From Streptomyces qinzhouensis (GTDB taxonomy: Bacteria; Actinomycetota; Actinomycetes; Streptomycetales; Streptomycetaceae): 64,000 nucleotides of DNA. The stretch is taken from assembly GCF_007856155.1 (NCBI RefSeq), contig NZ_CP042266.1:6448001-6512000 (forward strand). The letters run 5' to 3'. The notes below the pieces were generated by a model. It saw nothing but the letters and a program-made list of their open reading frames with translations. It was not told the origin of the DNA and made no database searches. The position numbers and the translations under genes were made by a program. Below are positions 17,729-26,156 of this stretch, in pieces. Every line of letters starts with the position of its first letter. Positions within the stretch are counted from its first letter, which is position 1.

Positions 17729-18712
17729 CTAGGTGTATTGACCTGCAGGGTTGTTAACGCGGCTGATGGGCGGGTGTCCGCCGAGTGCGGTGTGGCTGTG
17801 GTGGTGGTTGTAGGTGTGGAGGAAGTCTGCCAGGGCCCGGGTCCGTTCGTCATTCGAGTGGTAGGGCCGCTGGTAGGCCCATTCGTCCAGGAGGGTGCGG
17901 TTGAAGCGTTCGACCTTGCCGTTGGTCTGTGGCCGGTAGGGGCGGATCTTCTTGTGCGTGATGCCGGCGGTGGCCAGGGTCCGGGTGAACAGCTTGGCCT
18001 TGTAGCAGGAGCCGTTGTCGGTCAGCACGCGTTCGACGGTGATGCCGTGGGCGGCGAAGAAAGCGTTCGCCCGCTGCCAGAAGCCCGCGGCCGTGTGCCG
18101 GCGTTCGTCGGGCAGGACTTCGCTGTAGGCCGGGCGGGAGTGGTCGTCGACCGCGGAGTGGACGAAGGAGTAGCCGATCACCGGTTTGCAGCTCCTGCGC
18201 TCGTCGGTGGTTGCGAGCTTGTTGTCCATCGCCTGCCTGCGGTCCATGACTTTGTGGCCGCCCCCGTGGGGGATGTTGCCGAGCTTCTTGATGTCGACGT
18301 GGACCAGGTCGCCCGGCCGGGCGTGTTCGTAGCGGCGGATCACCCGGCCGGTGGGCCGGTCCAGGAAGGCGAGGCGGTTCAGGCCGTGGCGGACCAGGAT
18401 CCGGTGCACGGTCGAGGCGGGCAGGCCCAGGACCGGGCCGATGCGGGCCGGGCCGAGCTTGCGCACAGTCCGGATGCGGCATACCTCCGCCTCGACCACG
18501 GCCGGGGTACGGTGCGGAGTCGTGTGCGGGCGGCTGGAGCGGTCGGCAAGGCCGCTGTCGCCCTCGGCCCGCCACCGGCGGACCCACTTGTGGGCGGTCG
18601 GCCGGGAGATGCCCATCTCGGCCGCCACATGCGCGACCGGACGTCCCGCGAGAACACGCTCGACCAGGATCCGCCTGCCGTGAACGGTCAGCCGGACATT
18701 ACGGTGGGACAC
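17729..18712 (-). CDS. IS481-family transposase
   Basis: 327 residues from GTG 18712, preceded by GGAGG. An N-terminal HTH (VAHVAAEMGISRPTAHKWV) is followed by an rve/DDE integrase core: Asp in VHVDIKK, Asp in SAVDDHSR, Asp in VLTDNGS and Glu in TNGKVERFNRTL. It is intact. Its TAG stop lies entirely in the CTAG target duplication, so the element itself does not encode the stop. Confidence 0.9.
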   Translation of the reverse strand: MSHRNVRLTVHGRRILVERVLAGRPVAHVAAEMGISRPTAHKWVRRWRAEGDSGLADRSSRPHTTPHRTPAVVEAEVCRIRTVRKLGPARIGPVLGLPASTVHRILVRHGLNRLAFLDRPTGRVIRRYEHARPGDLVHVDIKKLGNIPHGGGHKVMDRRQAMDNKLATTDERRSCKPVIGYSFVHSAVDDHSRPAYSEVLPDERRHTAAGFWQRANAFFAAHGITVERVLTDNGSCYKAKLFTRTLATAGITHKKIRPYRPQTNGKVERFNRTLLDEWAYQRPYHSNDERTRALADFLHTYNHHHSHTALGGHPPISRVNNPAGQYT

Positions 18713-18816
18713 GAAGACCTCCGTGTGCGGTGTGGAGCCTAGACACCTCCACCACACCGGAGGTCTTCGCCATGATCAAGACCCGACACTGTCAACAACG
18801 CTCGTGGTCAATACAC
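17733..18816 (-). mobile_element. Complete IS481-family insertion sequence
   Basis: 1,084 bp. The terminal inverted repeats begin GTGTATTGACC at 17733-17743 and, on the other strand, at 18806-18816; after six mismatches both continue GTTGTT. The element is flanked on both sides by CTAG (17729-17732 and 18817-18820), the 4-bp target duplication known for IS481. One transposase gene fills it. Intact ends and gene suggest a recent insertion. Confidence 0.9.
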
Positions 18817-18936
18817 CTAGGGGAAATCGACTCGATCTGTACGACCGAGGGTTGACACGGATGGCGCCCCGAGGTGGACGCGGTGCCCGTGCCGGTGCCG
18901 GAAGGATGATCGGCGACCGAACACGGGAGGAACACA

Positions 18937-20427
18937 GTGACATCAGAGTCGTCAGCCGGATCCGCCTTCGGGGCCCGTCGGGGCGGGCGTCCGGTATCCC
19001 GGCGCGGGATCCTCGTCGCCGCCGGGACGGCGCTCGCCCTCGCGGGCTCCCTGTCCACCGCCGCGGCGGCGCCCGCCCCGGCCGCGATACCGCGGCCCGG
19101 GGCCGGGGGGCTGTCGGTGGAGGGCGTCTGGCGGATGGACGGATACGGGACCGTTGTCTCCGTCCACGGCCGTGATCTGCGGTTCTGGGACACCACCGAA
19201 CTGAGCTGTCTGCCCGGACTCGACGTCCGGAGCCAGGGCGGGCCCGGGCCCGGCGGCGCCGTGTAATTCGACGGCGACGGATACAGCCTGACGGTGGTGC
19301 CGCAGGCGAAAGACCGTGCCGGAGTGCGGGTCCACGGCTCTCTGGGCACCCGTTCCCTGCGCCGGATCGCCGCCCTGCCGCCGCTGTGCGAACAGCCCCC
19401 GCCCACCGGTCCGGTGGCGACGTTCGACATCTTCTGGCAGACCTTCAAAGAGAACTACGCCTTCTTCGAGCGCCGGGGCGTCGACTGGGACGAGATGCGG
19501 GCCCGGTACCGCCCGAGCGTGCACGCGGGCACCACCCAGGAGGAGCTGTTCGGCATTCTCTCGGCGATGGCCCTGCCCCTCCAGGACGCCCATGTCGGCC
19601 TGGAAGCCTCCGACCTGGGACGTAGCGCCTCCGGGCAGCGCGCCGGGACGGTCTCTCCCGACGACGCCTACGACCAGCGGATCCAGGCCTTCGTCGAGCG
19701 CCGCAACCTCGGCGGTACCGCGCTGGAGACCCATGCCCAGGGTGCCATCGGCTACGCCGAACTCCCCGGCGGAATCGGCTATCTGCGGATCGGCCGATTC
19801 GGCGGGTACACGCCGGGTTCGCCCACGATCGAAGCCGACGCCGCCGAACTCGACCGGGTGCTCGACCGCATCGTCACCCGGGCCCGCGCCCATGGCCCCG
19901 GCGCCTGGCGCGGACTCGTCGTGGACGTACGGGTCAATCAGGGGGGCAGCGACGACCTGGGCCTGCAGATCGCCGCCCGCCTCACCGACCGCGGCTATGC
20001 GGCCTACCGCAAGGAAGCCAGAAACGACCCCCGCGACGACTCCCGCTTCACCCCCCGCTACACCGCTCGGGTGGCCCCGGCCCAGGGAGTGCCCCGCTAC
20101 ACCGGCCCGATCGCCGTCCTCGCCTCGGGAGCCACCGTCAGCGCGGGCGAGACCTTCGTCAAGGCCCTCGCCGAACGCCCGTCCCCGACCACCCTGATCG
20201 GCGAGCACACCCAGGGCGCCCTCTCCGACATCATGGCCCGGGAGCTGCCCAACGGCTGGCGTTTCAACCTCTCGAACGAGCGGTACACCACCCCGCGCGG
20301 CAACTCCCACGAAGGCCCGGGCATACCCCCGCACATCACCGTCCCCGTCTTCACCGCGGAAGAGTTCGCCGCCGACCGCGACTCCGCCTTCGACCGGGCG
20401 ATCACCCTTCTCACCCGGCGCCGCTGA
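18937..20427 (+). pseudogene. S41-family (tail-specific-like) peptidase gene with an in-frame stop
   Basis: The frame from GTG 18937 (after GGGAGGA) is open to 20427 except for one TAA at 19264-19266. Before it: a twin-arginine-like signal (SRRGILVAAG) and a beta-rich N-domain. After it the same frame continues in register with FDGDGYSLTVVPQ, TFDIFWQTFKENYAFFERRGVDWD (a tricorn/S41 signature), the IGYLRIGRF strand, and the catalytic Ser region ATVSAGETF. TAC to TAA would be a single change. A product restarting at GTG 19294 would lack the export signal. Streptomyces S41 proteins of this type are exported peptidases. Confidence 0.8.
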
Positions 20428-20595
20428 GCCGCACCGGCGACCCGGTGGTTCCGGTCCCGTGCGCGGGGACGGCACCACCGGGTTGTCCGGTGGTGGTGGC
20501 TGCTCCGGGGTCGGCTCGGAAATCCGTTCGTCGAACCGGGGTCCGCGGGCGAATACTGATGAGCCCATCACCGCGAACGGAACGAGCGGTCGGCA

Positions 20596-20826
20596 TTGGC
20601 GTACAACCGAGACACCCTGCCCTTCCCCGAGAACCGCGTGCCCCCTAAGACTGACGAGGGCATACGGAGCTGGGATGAACTCGACCCCGCCCTGCACCCG
20701 TTCAGCTGGGACGCGGACGAGGAAGCCCGTCTCCGCCTGCTGGTCCGCCCATGGGTGCCGGCTGTGCTGTCCGGGGCGGCGGGCCGGTGGCAGGCCGAGG
20801 ACTGGTGCGAACGCCGGGTGTGTTAA
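20596..20826 (+). CDS. Hypothetical protein, possibly truncated
   Basis: 76 residues from TTG 20596 with normal Streptomyces third-position bias, soluble and acidic in the middle (DEGIRSWDELDPALH, WDADEEARLRLLV). The frame ends abruptly at TAA where GC content falls, as if the 3' part had been replaced. I do not recognise it. The TTG start has only a weak GGAACGAG upstream. Confidence 0.4.
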   Translation: MAYNRDTLPFPENRVPPKTDEGIRSWDELDPALHPFSWDADEEARLRLLVRPWVPAVLSGAAGRWQAEDWCERRVC

Positions 20827-21200
20827 TTGAGGTGTCCTTTTTCGTGGGGAATTAAGGCGACCTGCGGCTCTTCCTCCTCGCCAAGGCGGAGAAGACGATG
20901 GCCAGCGGCCTGCCGGGGGCTGATAGAGGTTTACCGGTCAGCACCTCCTGCTGGCGCCTGGTCTGTCTGACCGGCCGGAGGCGCCGCTGGCAGCCTTCCC
21001 TATGCCCAAGCTGATCAGCTGACGTCATCGGCCCCAAACGGCAACCGCGCACGGTAATGGGGCACGAGGCGGACAGCTGCCAGATCGGGGGAAGCGCGAA
21101 CTTGCAATAGCAGGAGCTCACCGGACGTGCCCGATGGCCCAGTAAACAGCGGACGCTAAGAAAACCCGCACAGGTGCACCTTGGCTCGCATAGGCACAGG
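20827..21200. other. Low-GC stretch without recognisable genes
   Basis: About 370 bases, clearly poorer in GC than the surroundings, with interrupted frames in all directions. It follows a possibly truncated gene and precedes a small-gene cluster, so it may be scar tissue from a lost mobile element. I see no inverted repeats or transposase motif in it. Confidence 0.4.
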
Positions 21201-21626
21201 TCAGAAAGCGACTGAGGCCCAGAGAAAGCGCTGATTCCCAAGCTCAGAGCCTTCGATGCAGTAGCCCGCCGCGGTTCGGGCTGCGGGGCTGGGGCGCGAT
21301 AAAGCCCCGGTCGCGGGTGTTGGGGCACGGGCGACCGGGGCGGGAAAGGGAAGCCGGCCAGGCGCCATTGACGGCCTGCGGGCGGCTTCCCATTCGGTTT
21401 GGCGAAGGCTATGTGGTGCTGGGGTAGGTCTGGTCTTCGTCGAGGGTGGGGCCGTGGGGTGGGGGACCGTTGGGGCGCAGTGGGGGCAGGCGTAGATGGT
21501 GGTGCCGGGGCCGCTGGGGCTGGGGAGCCAGCGGATGTGGACCGGGGCTGTTGTTTCTGTGGTGCATTTGATGCACTTGGCGGTGAAGGCTTTTGGTGGG
21601 GGTGAGGTCAGGGCGTTGGTGGTCAT
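21201..21626 (-). CDS. Small zinc-ribbon-like protein
   Basis: Up to 141 residues from ATG 21626, which overlaps the preceding stop as ATGA. Two CxxC pairs, CIKC and CPHC, are 24 residues apart and flank IRWLPSPSGPGTTIYA, the look of a small zinc ribbon. After about residue 60 the sequence becomes Pro/Ala-rich and contains a terminator-like hairpin (21304-21341), so the C-terminal half may not matter. Last gene of a five-gene minus-strand run divergent from an XRE regulator. Confidence 0.55.
   Translation of the reverse strand: MTTNALTSPPPKAFTAKCIKCTTETTAPVHIRWLPSPSGPGTTIYACPHCAPTVPHPTAPPSTKTRPTPAPHSLRQTEWEAARRPSMAPGRLPFPAPVARAPTPATGALSRPSPAARTAAGYCIEGSELGNQRFLWASVAF
21304..21341 (-). terminator. 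Hairpin with short U-run, minus strand
   Basis: Perfect 11-bp arms GCCCCGGTCGC (21304-21314) and GCGACCGGGGC (21331-21341). Read on the minus strand the stem is followed by TTTAT. It would end the small-gene operon but lies inside the nominal 3' end of its last frame. Confidence 0.5.
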
Positions 21627-21877
21627 GAGGCGGCGCCCGGGTGGAGGCGGAGTTGGAGGGTGGTGTCCAGTGGGGCGTACGGGCGGGCCAGGGGGATGTC
21701 CTCGCCGTTGAAGGGGCGTTGGCGTTCGAGGACGTGTGCGGGGGTGGGGGTGGTCCACGGGGTCATCCAGGGCGCCAGCGGCGTGCGGGCCGGGGGCGGG
21801 GTTTGGCGGTGGCGTCCGTGGGTGGGGAAGAGTGTTTTCAGGGCGCGGTGGATCAGTTGGACAATATGCTTGGGCAG
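21623..21877 (-). CDS. Small conserved-looking protein with no standard start codon
   Basis: A frame of 84 codons ending in TGA that overlaps the next ATG as ATGA. It reads LPKHIVQLIHRALKTLF, then GRHRQTPPP, WMTPWTTPTPAHVLERQ and GEDIPLARPYAPLD, with strong GC third-position bias. The pattern GRHR plus RPY resembles small Streptomyces proteins found in such clusters. No ATG, GTG or TTG precedes it in frame after the last stop; CTG at 21877 lies 11 bases after GGAG. Either CTG is used or the start has been lost. Confidence 0.5.
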   Translation of the reverse strand: MPKHIVQLIHRALKTLFPTHGRHRQTPPPARTPLAPWMTPWTTPTPAHVLERQRPFNGEDIPLARPYAPLDTTLQLRLHPGAAS

Positions 21878-21927
21878 ACGTTGGTCAGCTCCTTGGAAGC
21901 TGGGTGGCGAGCCTCGGCGGGCCGGTC

Positions 21928-22236
21928 CTACGCGGACCGCCGGGGCGTTTGGTCGGTGGCGAGGTGTTCGGCCAGTTCGAGGGCGAGGCCGGTGACGAGC
22001 GCCTGTGCGAGGAATTGGGCGGCCTCGGGGCGGATCTGGCCGAGGCAGACGAGTCCGTCGCCGTCGACGTTCACGTCGGCCTTGAGTCCGGGGAAGTCGC
22101 TGTCGAGGCCCAGGGCGCGGAGCCGGTCTGCGAGGGCGGCGGTGCCGTGGTGGGCATGGGACCAGCCGCGTACGTAGGAGATGCCGGGGGTGAGTTCTTC
22201 TGCCCGCCTGGCGATCACACCTCTGCGGTCGGTCAT
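21928..22236 (-). CDS. Small protein, paralogue of the upstream neighbour
   Basis: 102 residues from ATG 22236, preceded by GAGGAG and overlapping the previous stop by 4 bases. It shares with the preceding gene the pattern AAL-x-D-x-L-x3-GL-x2-DFP-x-L-x-A, then N-x2-G-x-GLV-x-LG and PE-x-A, over some 50 residues. Soluble, no known domain recognised. The pair looks like a tandem duplication inside one operon. Confidence 0.7.
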   Translation of the reverse strand: MTDRRGVIARRAEELTPGISYVRGWSHAHHGTAALADRLRALGLDSDFPGLKADVNVDGDGLVCLGQIRPEAAQFLAQALVTGLALELAEHLATDQTPRRSA

Positions 22237-22544
22237 GTCGGCGTCTCCTCTCCCCGGTCGGTGTGGGTGTTCGATGCGGGTTGGCGTGTGCAGGTGGCGT
22301 CGCCGGGCCATTCGCAGGAGAGTGCGCGGTCGAGGAGTGCCGTCAGGCGCTCGGCGGTCTCCGGTGAGACGCGGCCGAGTTCGACGAGGCCGTGCCCGAA
22401 CGCGTTCATCTGGGCTTGGAGGTAGGGGAAGTCCTTCTCCAGGCCGGCCGAGACGAGGACGTCACGCAGGGCGGCGGTGGCGTCCCGGGCCGCGTACCAG
22501 GGCTCGCTTCCGGTGGGTGACCAGTGGGCGAAGTCATGCCCCAT
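22233..22544 (-). CDS. Small protein, first of a paralogous pair
   Basis: 103 residues from ATG 22544 with GGAGGAG upstream inside the previous gene, which it overlaps by 11 bases. Core: ATAALRDVLVSAGLEKDFPYL and GHGLVELGRVSPETAERL, then a hydrophilic C-terminal tail. It pairs with the next gene. Function unknown; cotranslation suggests the two act together. Confidence 0.7.
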   Translation of the reverse strand: MGHDFAHWSPTGSEPWYAARDATAALRDVLVSAGLEKDFPYLQAQMNAFGHGLVELGRVSPETAERLTALLDRALSCEWPGDATCTRQPASNTHTDRGEETPT

Positions 22545-23091
22545 CGGTCGTCTCCTCCGGCCGTTCCATCGCCTCAGGGGAGGGGAGCTCCGTGCCGTAG
22601 CGGTCGAACCGGTCGAGCATCCGCGTGGTCGCAGCGATCACCACCGCCAGGGCGACCGCCCGCAGCGGCGAGCCCTCCACGGGGCGGGCCGGGGCGGCGA
22701 TCCACTGGTAGCGGTCGCCGGACAGGGGCATGGGGCCAGGGATCATCACGGATGAGCCCTTGGTCAGGTAGGAGTAGCCGGGCCGGTCGCCGTACTCCGA
22801 TTCCGTGGCCACGGTCCGCTCGAAGCGCTTGCGCGACCTGACGTTGAGGAGAAAGCCGACCTCGCTGCTGCCAAGGTCGGACAGGACGGGCCCGCACGGC
22901 ATGCCCCGCTGCTGGAGTTGGTGGAAGACCTCCAGCCCTGTCCGCTGCTCTACAACGACCACGTCGAAGTGGAGCCCCGCGGGAAACAGGTGAGGGGCGC
23001 GAGGGTCGTCGGCCCATACGGAGCGGCATTTCTCCGGATCGTCGGCGGCGTCGGACAGCCATTGCCTGCCGCGCCTCGTCATCTTCTGCAC
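22534..23091 (-). CDS. Conserved hypothetical protein of XRE-linked cluster
   Basis: 185 residues from GTG 23091, set by GAGGTG eight bases upstream; ATG 23082 is an alternative. Segments such as HFDVVVVEQRTGLEVFHQL, GMPCGPVLSD and GFLLNV resemble, in order and spacing, the core of prim-pol-like proteins that Streptomyces carries beside XRE regulators, but I am not sure. A hydrophobic stretch (LRAVALAVVIAATTRML) lies near the C-terminus. First gene of the run, divergent from the XRE-TPR gene. Confidence 0.6.
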   Translation of the reverse strand: MQKMTRRGRQWLSDAADDPEKCRSVWADDPRAPHLFPAGLHFDVVVVEQRTGLEVFHQLQQRGMPCGPVLSDLGSSEVGFLLNVRSRKRFERTVATESEYGDRPGYSYLTKGSSVMIPGPMPLSGDRYQWIAAPARPVEGSPLRAVALAVVIAATTRMLDRFDRYGTELPSPEAMERPEETTDGA

Positions 23092-23191
23092 GTCGGTTCA
23101 CCTCAATCGGTCCACGGCGACCGCTGGGAGTCGTCGTGCTTCCAGATTTGTGGTGAAGACCCTGTTCAGGGCAGATGACGAGGGGTGACAT

Positions 23192-23214
23192 GGGGTGACG
23201 AGGGGCGTCACCCC
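23192..23214. promoter_or_regulatory. Candidate operator between small-gene operon and XRE gene
   Basis: Perfect palindrome GGGGTGACG (23192-23200), 5-base spacer, CGTCACCCC (23206-23214), with one more AGGGGTGAC half-site at 23181-23189 in direct orientation. It lies about 100 bases from each divergent start. Likely bound by the adjacent XRE protein; inferred. Confidence 0.5.
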
Positions 23215-23330
23215 AGGGTGCCGTCCCGGGCATTCCTTCGCGCGAATTCCCCTCCTCCGAGGGCGCGTAGTAGTCGCGTGTTCCTTATATTCGCTTTGCG
23301 GCAGCTACGGCCACGGGGGAGGTGGGCACC

Positions 23331-24704
23331 ATGACCGGTACACAGCAGATGGGGGCGCGGCTTCTCAGCGCGCGGCGGAGCCGTGGGTGGAGTCAGGCGC
23401 GGCTCATCCGGGAGTTACGGACCGCAGCGGGCCGCAAAGGGCAGGCCCTGCCGGCCGACGCAAGCGTGAAACGTCGGATCGCGAGCTGGGAGAACAACCA
23501 CGGCGTTCCGGACGAGTTCTACGCGGGCTTGCTGTGCGAGGCACTCGGGCTGCCCCCGGGGGATCTCGGGATACGTGATCACGAGGTTCACGGACTCCCG
23601 GATCTGAGGTATCCGGAGAGCGTGGGCGCCGCGATCGGGGCCGTCGGACCGTTATGGCTGGCCGATCTCGCCGGTGACACAGCGCTGCTCACGGCAGATG
23701 CGTCGGACGGTCCATGGCACGAAGCCTCGTTGCAGTGGCTCGTAGCACCCGACACCCGACCCTCCGTCACCCCAGCGGATACAGGCACCCGAGTCGGTCT
23801 CACCGACGTCGCAATGATCAAGTCGACCGCCGATATGTTCGCTCAGCTCGACGACCGCTTCGGCGGGGACCATGCACGGCACAGCCTCATCCAGTACCTC
23901 AGCCGCGATGTCGCTCCACTGCTGTGGGGGCAGTACACAGAAGCCGTCGGGCGGGCCCTGTTCGCCACGGTCGCCGAAGCTATGCTCCTGGCCGGCTGGA
24001 TGTCGTACGACGCCTGCCACCACGGACTTGCCCAGAGGTACTTTGTGCATGGGCTGCGACTGGCCCAGGACAGCGACGAGCGGCGGCTTGCCGGGAGCAT
24101 CCTCTCCGCCATGAGCCACCAGGCAACCTTCCTCGGCCGCTACACCCAGGCCGCCACCCTGGCCCGTGCCGCACGGATGGGTATCTCTCGCGTTGCGACA
24201 CCGACCCTGCTGGCCCAGTTCCACGCGATGGAAGCCCGCGCCCTCGCCCGCACCGGAGATACCCGCGCCTGCGAACTCGCCCTCGCGGAAGCCACCGGCG
24301 CGCTGGACCGACGCAACAACGACGACGAGCCGGAGTGGATCACGTACTTCAACGATGTCGAACTGGCCGCGGAGGCCGCACACTGCTTCCGCGATGTCAG
24401 CAGCGCCCGCCGGTCCGTCGCCCACGCCGAGAACGCAGTCAGCGGCACCCACGTCCGCAGCGACTTCTTCGCCACCATGGTCCTCGCCGATGCTCAGATG
24501 CACGCGGGCAACCCGGAAGAGGCATGCCGGGTGGCAGCCGATGCGCTCGACCTCGGCGAGCAGCTCAGATCAGCGCGCTGCGTCAGCTACCTCGCTGAGT
24601 TCCGGCGGAATCTTTCACGAGCATCGACCACGACCGCCGTGCGGGACTTTCACGAGCTGGCCGCCGAACACCGTCTCTGGCGCGAGGCAGCGGGCATGGA
24701 GTGA
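23331..24704 (+). CDS. XRE-family regulator with TPR-like C-terminal domain, two TTA codons
   Basis: 457 residues from ATG 23331 (GGGAGG 8 bases upstream). An N-terminal HTH (about 5-75: LLSARRSRGWSQARLIRELR, then IASWENNHGVPDEFY) is followed by a long helical region rich in Ala/Leu pairs such as AMSHQATFLGRYTQAATLAR and ALARTGDTRACELALAEATG, which are tetratricopeptide-type repeats. This architecture senses a peptide or partner protein. TTA codons at 23415-23417 and 23652-23654 make it bldA-dependent. It meets the next gene tail to tail with a 4-base gap. Confidence 0.85.
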   Translation: MTGTQQMGARLLSARRSRGWSQARLIRELRTAAGRKGQALPADASVKRRIASWENNHGVPDEFYAGLLCEALGLPPGDLGIRDHEVHGLPDLRYPESVGAAIGAVGPLWLADLAGDTALLTADASDGPWHEASLQWLVAPDTRPSVTPADTGTRVGLTDVAMIKSTADMFAQLDDRFGGDHARHSLIQYLSRDVAPLLWGQYTEAVGRALFATVAEAMLLAGWMSYDACHHGLAQRYFVHGLRLAQDSDERRLAGSILSAMSHQATFLGRYTQAATLARAARMGISRVATPTLLAQFHAMEARALARTGDTRACELALAEATGALDRRNNDDEPEWITYFNDVELAAEAAHCFRDVSSARRSVAHAENAVSGTHVRSDFFATMVLADAQMHAGNPEEACRVAADALDLGEQLRSARCVSYLAEFRRNLSRASTTTAVRDFHELAAEHRLWREAAGME

Positions 24705-24708
24705 GCGC

Positions 24709-25623
24709 TCAGAACGCCTGCCAGTCCTTGCGGCTTCCGTCAGTACGCAGGGCATGCACCCGCCGGGCGAACTCTTCCGCCGCCTTTTCGCTCGTGGTGA
24801 CCTGATGGCCGATCCACAGCGTCATCTTCAGCTCGCGCAGATCTGCGAGAACCGGGTAGCCGGGCCAGTTCATCAGGTCGAAGCCGTAGTGGTAAACGAA
24901 CGACTCGTACTCGGTACGGGTGTGCCAGCCGAACCGCTCGTAGTACAGCGATGTCAGTACGAGGTCCCACTCCCGCTGCCCCAGCGAGAAGCCGTCCAGG
25001 TCGATCAGCAGCGGCCGGCCGTCCCGGTCCCGGATCGCGTTCCCGACGTTGGCATCCCCGTGAATCATGCCGAAGTCGAGAACCCAGTCCAGACGGCCGT
25101 ACTCCTTCTGTATCCGCTCCGCCCGCTCGTTCAGAAACGCCACATCATCGCCGGGAACGTCACCCAGAGCGCGGAGGGTGTCCCACACCTCCTGGAACGG
25201 GTCGTAATAAGGAAGGGCCAGCGACCCCGGCTCCTCCAGCCAGTGCAACCGCCGCAGCAAGTCACCCAGCTCCCGCAGGTCCGCATAGACCACCGCATCC
25301 TGCGCACTGACCCAGAACGTCACCACCCTGCCGTCGACCACGAGCGGCTGCTCCAGATCCGCAACCACCCGCGTCGCGGCGAACCCCTCGCTCTCCAGCC
25401 ATCGGGCCACCCGCACCGCACGCGTCATATCCGGCAGCGAACCGGGATCCCGGGCGATCCGTACGATCACCGGCGTTCCGGCCAGCCGGTACACGGCATT
25501 GGATCCGAGCCGCAGCAGCTCCGCACCAGCCGGATCGAACCCGGCCGTCCGGCACGCCGACACCAGGACCACCCCCGCCGCCTCCGCCGTGAACATACCG
25601 CCAACACCCGCGCCCGAAGTCAT
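24709..25623 (-). CDS. Aminoglycoside-phosphotransferase-family kinase
   Basis: 304 residues. Kinase-like fold with the Brenner motif HGDANVGN, where Asp is the catalytic base, and the metal-binding IDLDGF about 20 residues later; the N-lobe has VYRLAGTPVIVRIARD carrying the ATP lysine or its equivalent. Substrate unknown; Streptomyces has many such proteins, and resistance need not be the role. Convergent with the XRE-TPR gene; the two often travel together. Confidence 0.8.
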   Translation of the reverse strand: MTSGAGVGGMFTAEAAGVVLVSACRTAGFDPAGAELLRLGSNAVYRLAGTPVIVRIARDPGSLPDMTRAVRVARWLESEGFAATRVVADLEQPLVVDGRVVTFWVSAQDAVVYADLRELGDLLRRLHWLEEPGSLALPYYDPFQEVWDTLRALGDVPGDDVAFLNERAERIQKEYGRLDWVLDFGMIHGDANVGNAIRDRDGRPLLIDLDGFSLGQREWDLVLTSLYYERFGWHTRTEYESFVYHYGFDLMNWPGYPVLADLRELKMTLWIGHQVTTSEKAAEEFARRVHALRTDGSRKDWQAF

Positions 25624-26156
25624 ACTCCGACGCTACAGGCACCGCTCCCGGCGGTCTGCCGTACAGCAGGGAAGTACAGCAACCGGCCCGCCCGGCGGCG
25701 ACCAGTGGAGACCCGGGGCAACTCCCTCACCAGGCCCGCGACCGTTCGCGACCGGATGGCCCGTAGTCCAGCGCCATGTGCAGAGCGGGCGGCTGTGAAG
25801 GCTCGTGGATGAGCGGAAAGATCCTCCTCACCCTCTCCGGCCGACTCTACGGCTACGCCCGAATTCTGCTCACCGTGAGCGGGGACGGTACCGCCCGGGG
25901 GGCTACTCCTGCCGGGCACCGGCTCGTTCATGTCGGCCCGCTTCTCGTCGATACGACAGCGTCCGGTGACCACCTCGCCGGACGACGGTGGCTCTCCGAG
26001 ACAGCCCGGGCGCAACTGGTCACGGACGTCGAGTGGTCCACACCCGACCCGACCCGACGTGGCACCCGGCTCCGGAACCTCGACCGAGCCGTCGCCACCG
26101 TACGCCTAACCGCCACCGGGCAGCGGGTCGCTTGCCGCGAGTCGGGACGCGGTCGC
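25624..26156. other. Intergenic region containing a lipoate-ligase gene fragment
   Basis: About 530 bases. Frames here lack coding bias that holds from end to end. The only recognised content is the fragment at 25766-25813. The rest may be degraded coding sequence. Confidence 0.5.
25766..25813 (-). pseudogene. Fragment duplicated from the lipoate-ligase gene
   Basis: 43 of 48 bases match 27483-27530 inside the lipoate ligase gene in the same orientation. Read on the minus strand it gives LIHEP, QPPALHMALD, as in the intact protein, with nothing recognisable on either side. It is a remnant of a second copy or a short recombination footprint. Confidence 0.7.

Noticed and set aside
20852..21328. 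158-residue minus-strand frame
   Set aside because: Codon bias absent and many Cys/Arg in random order; lies in the low-GC scar and overlaps a hairpin.
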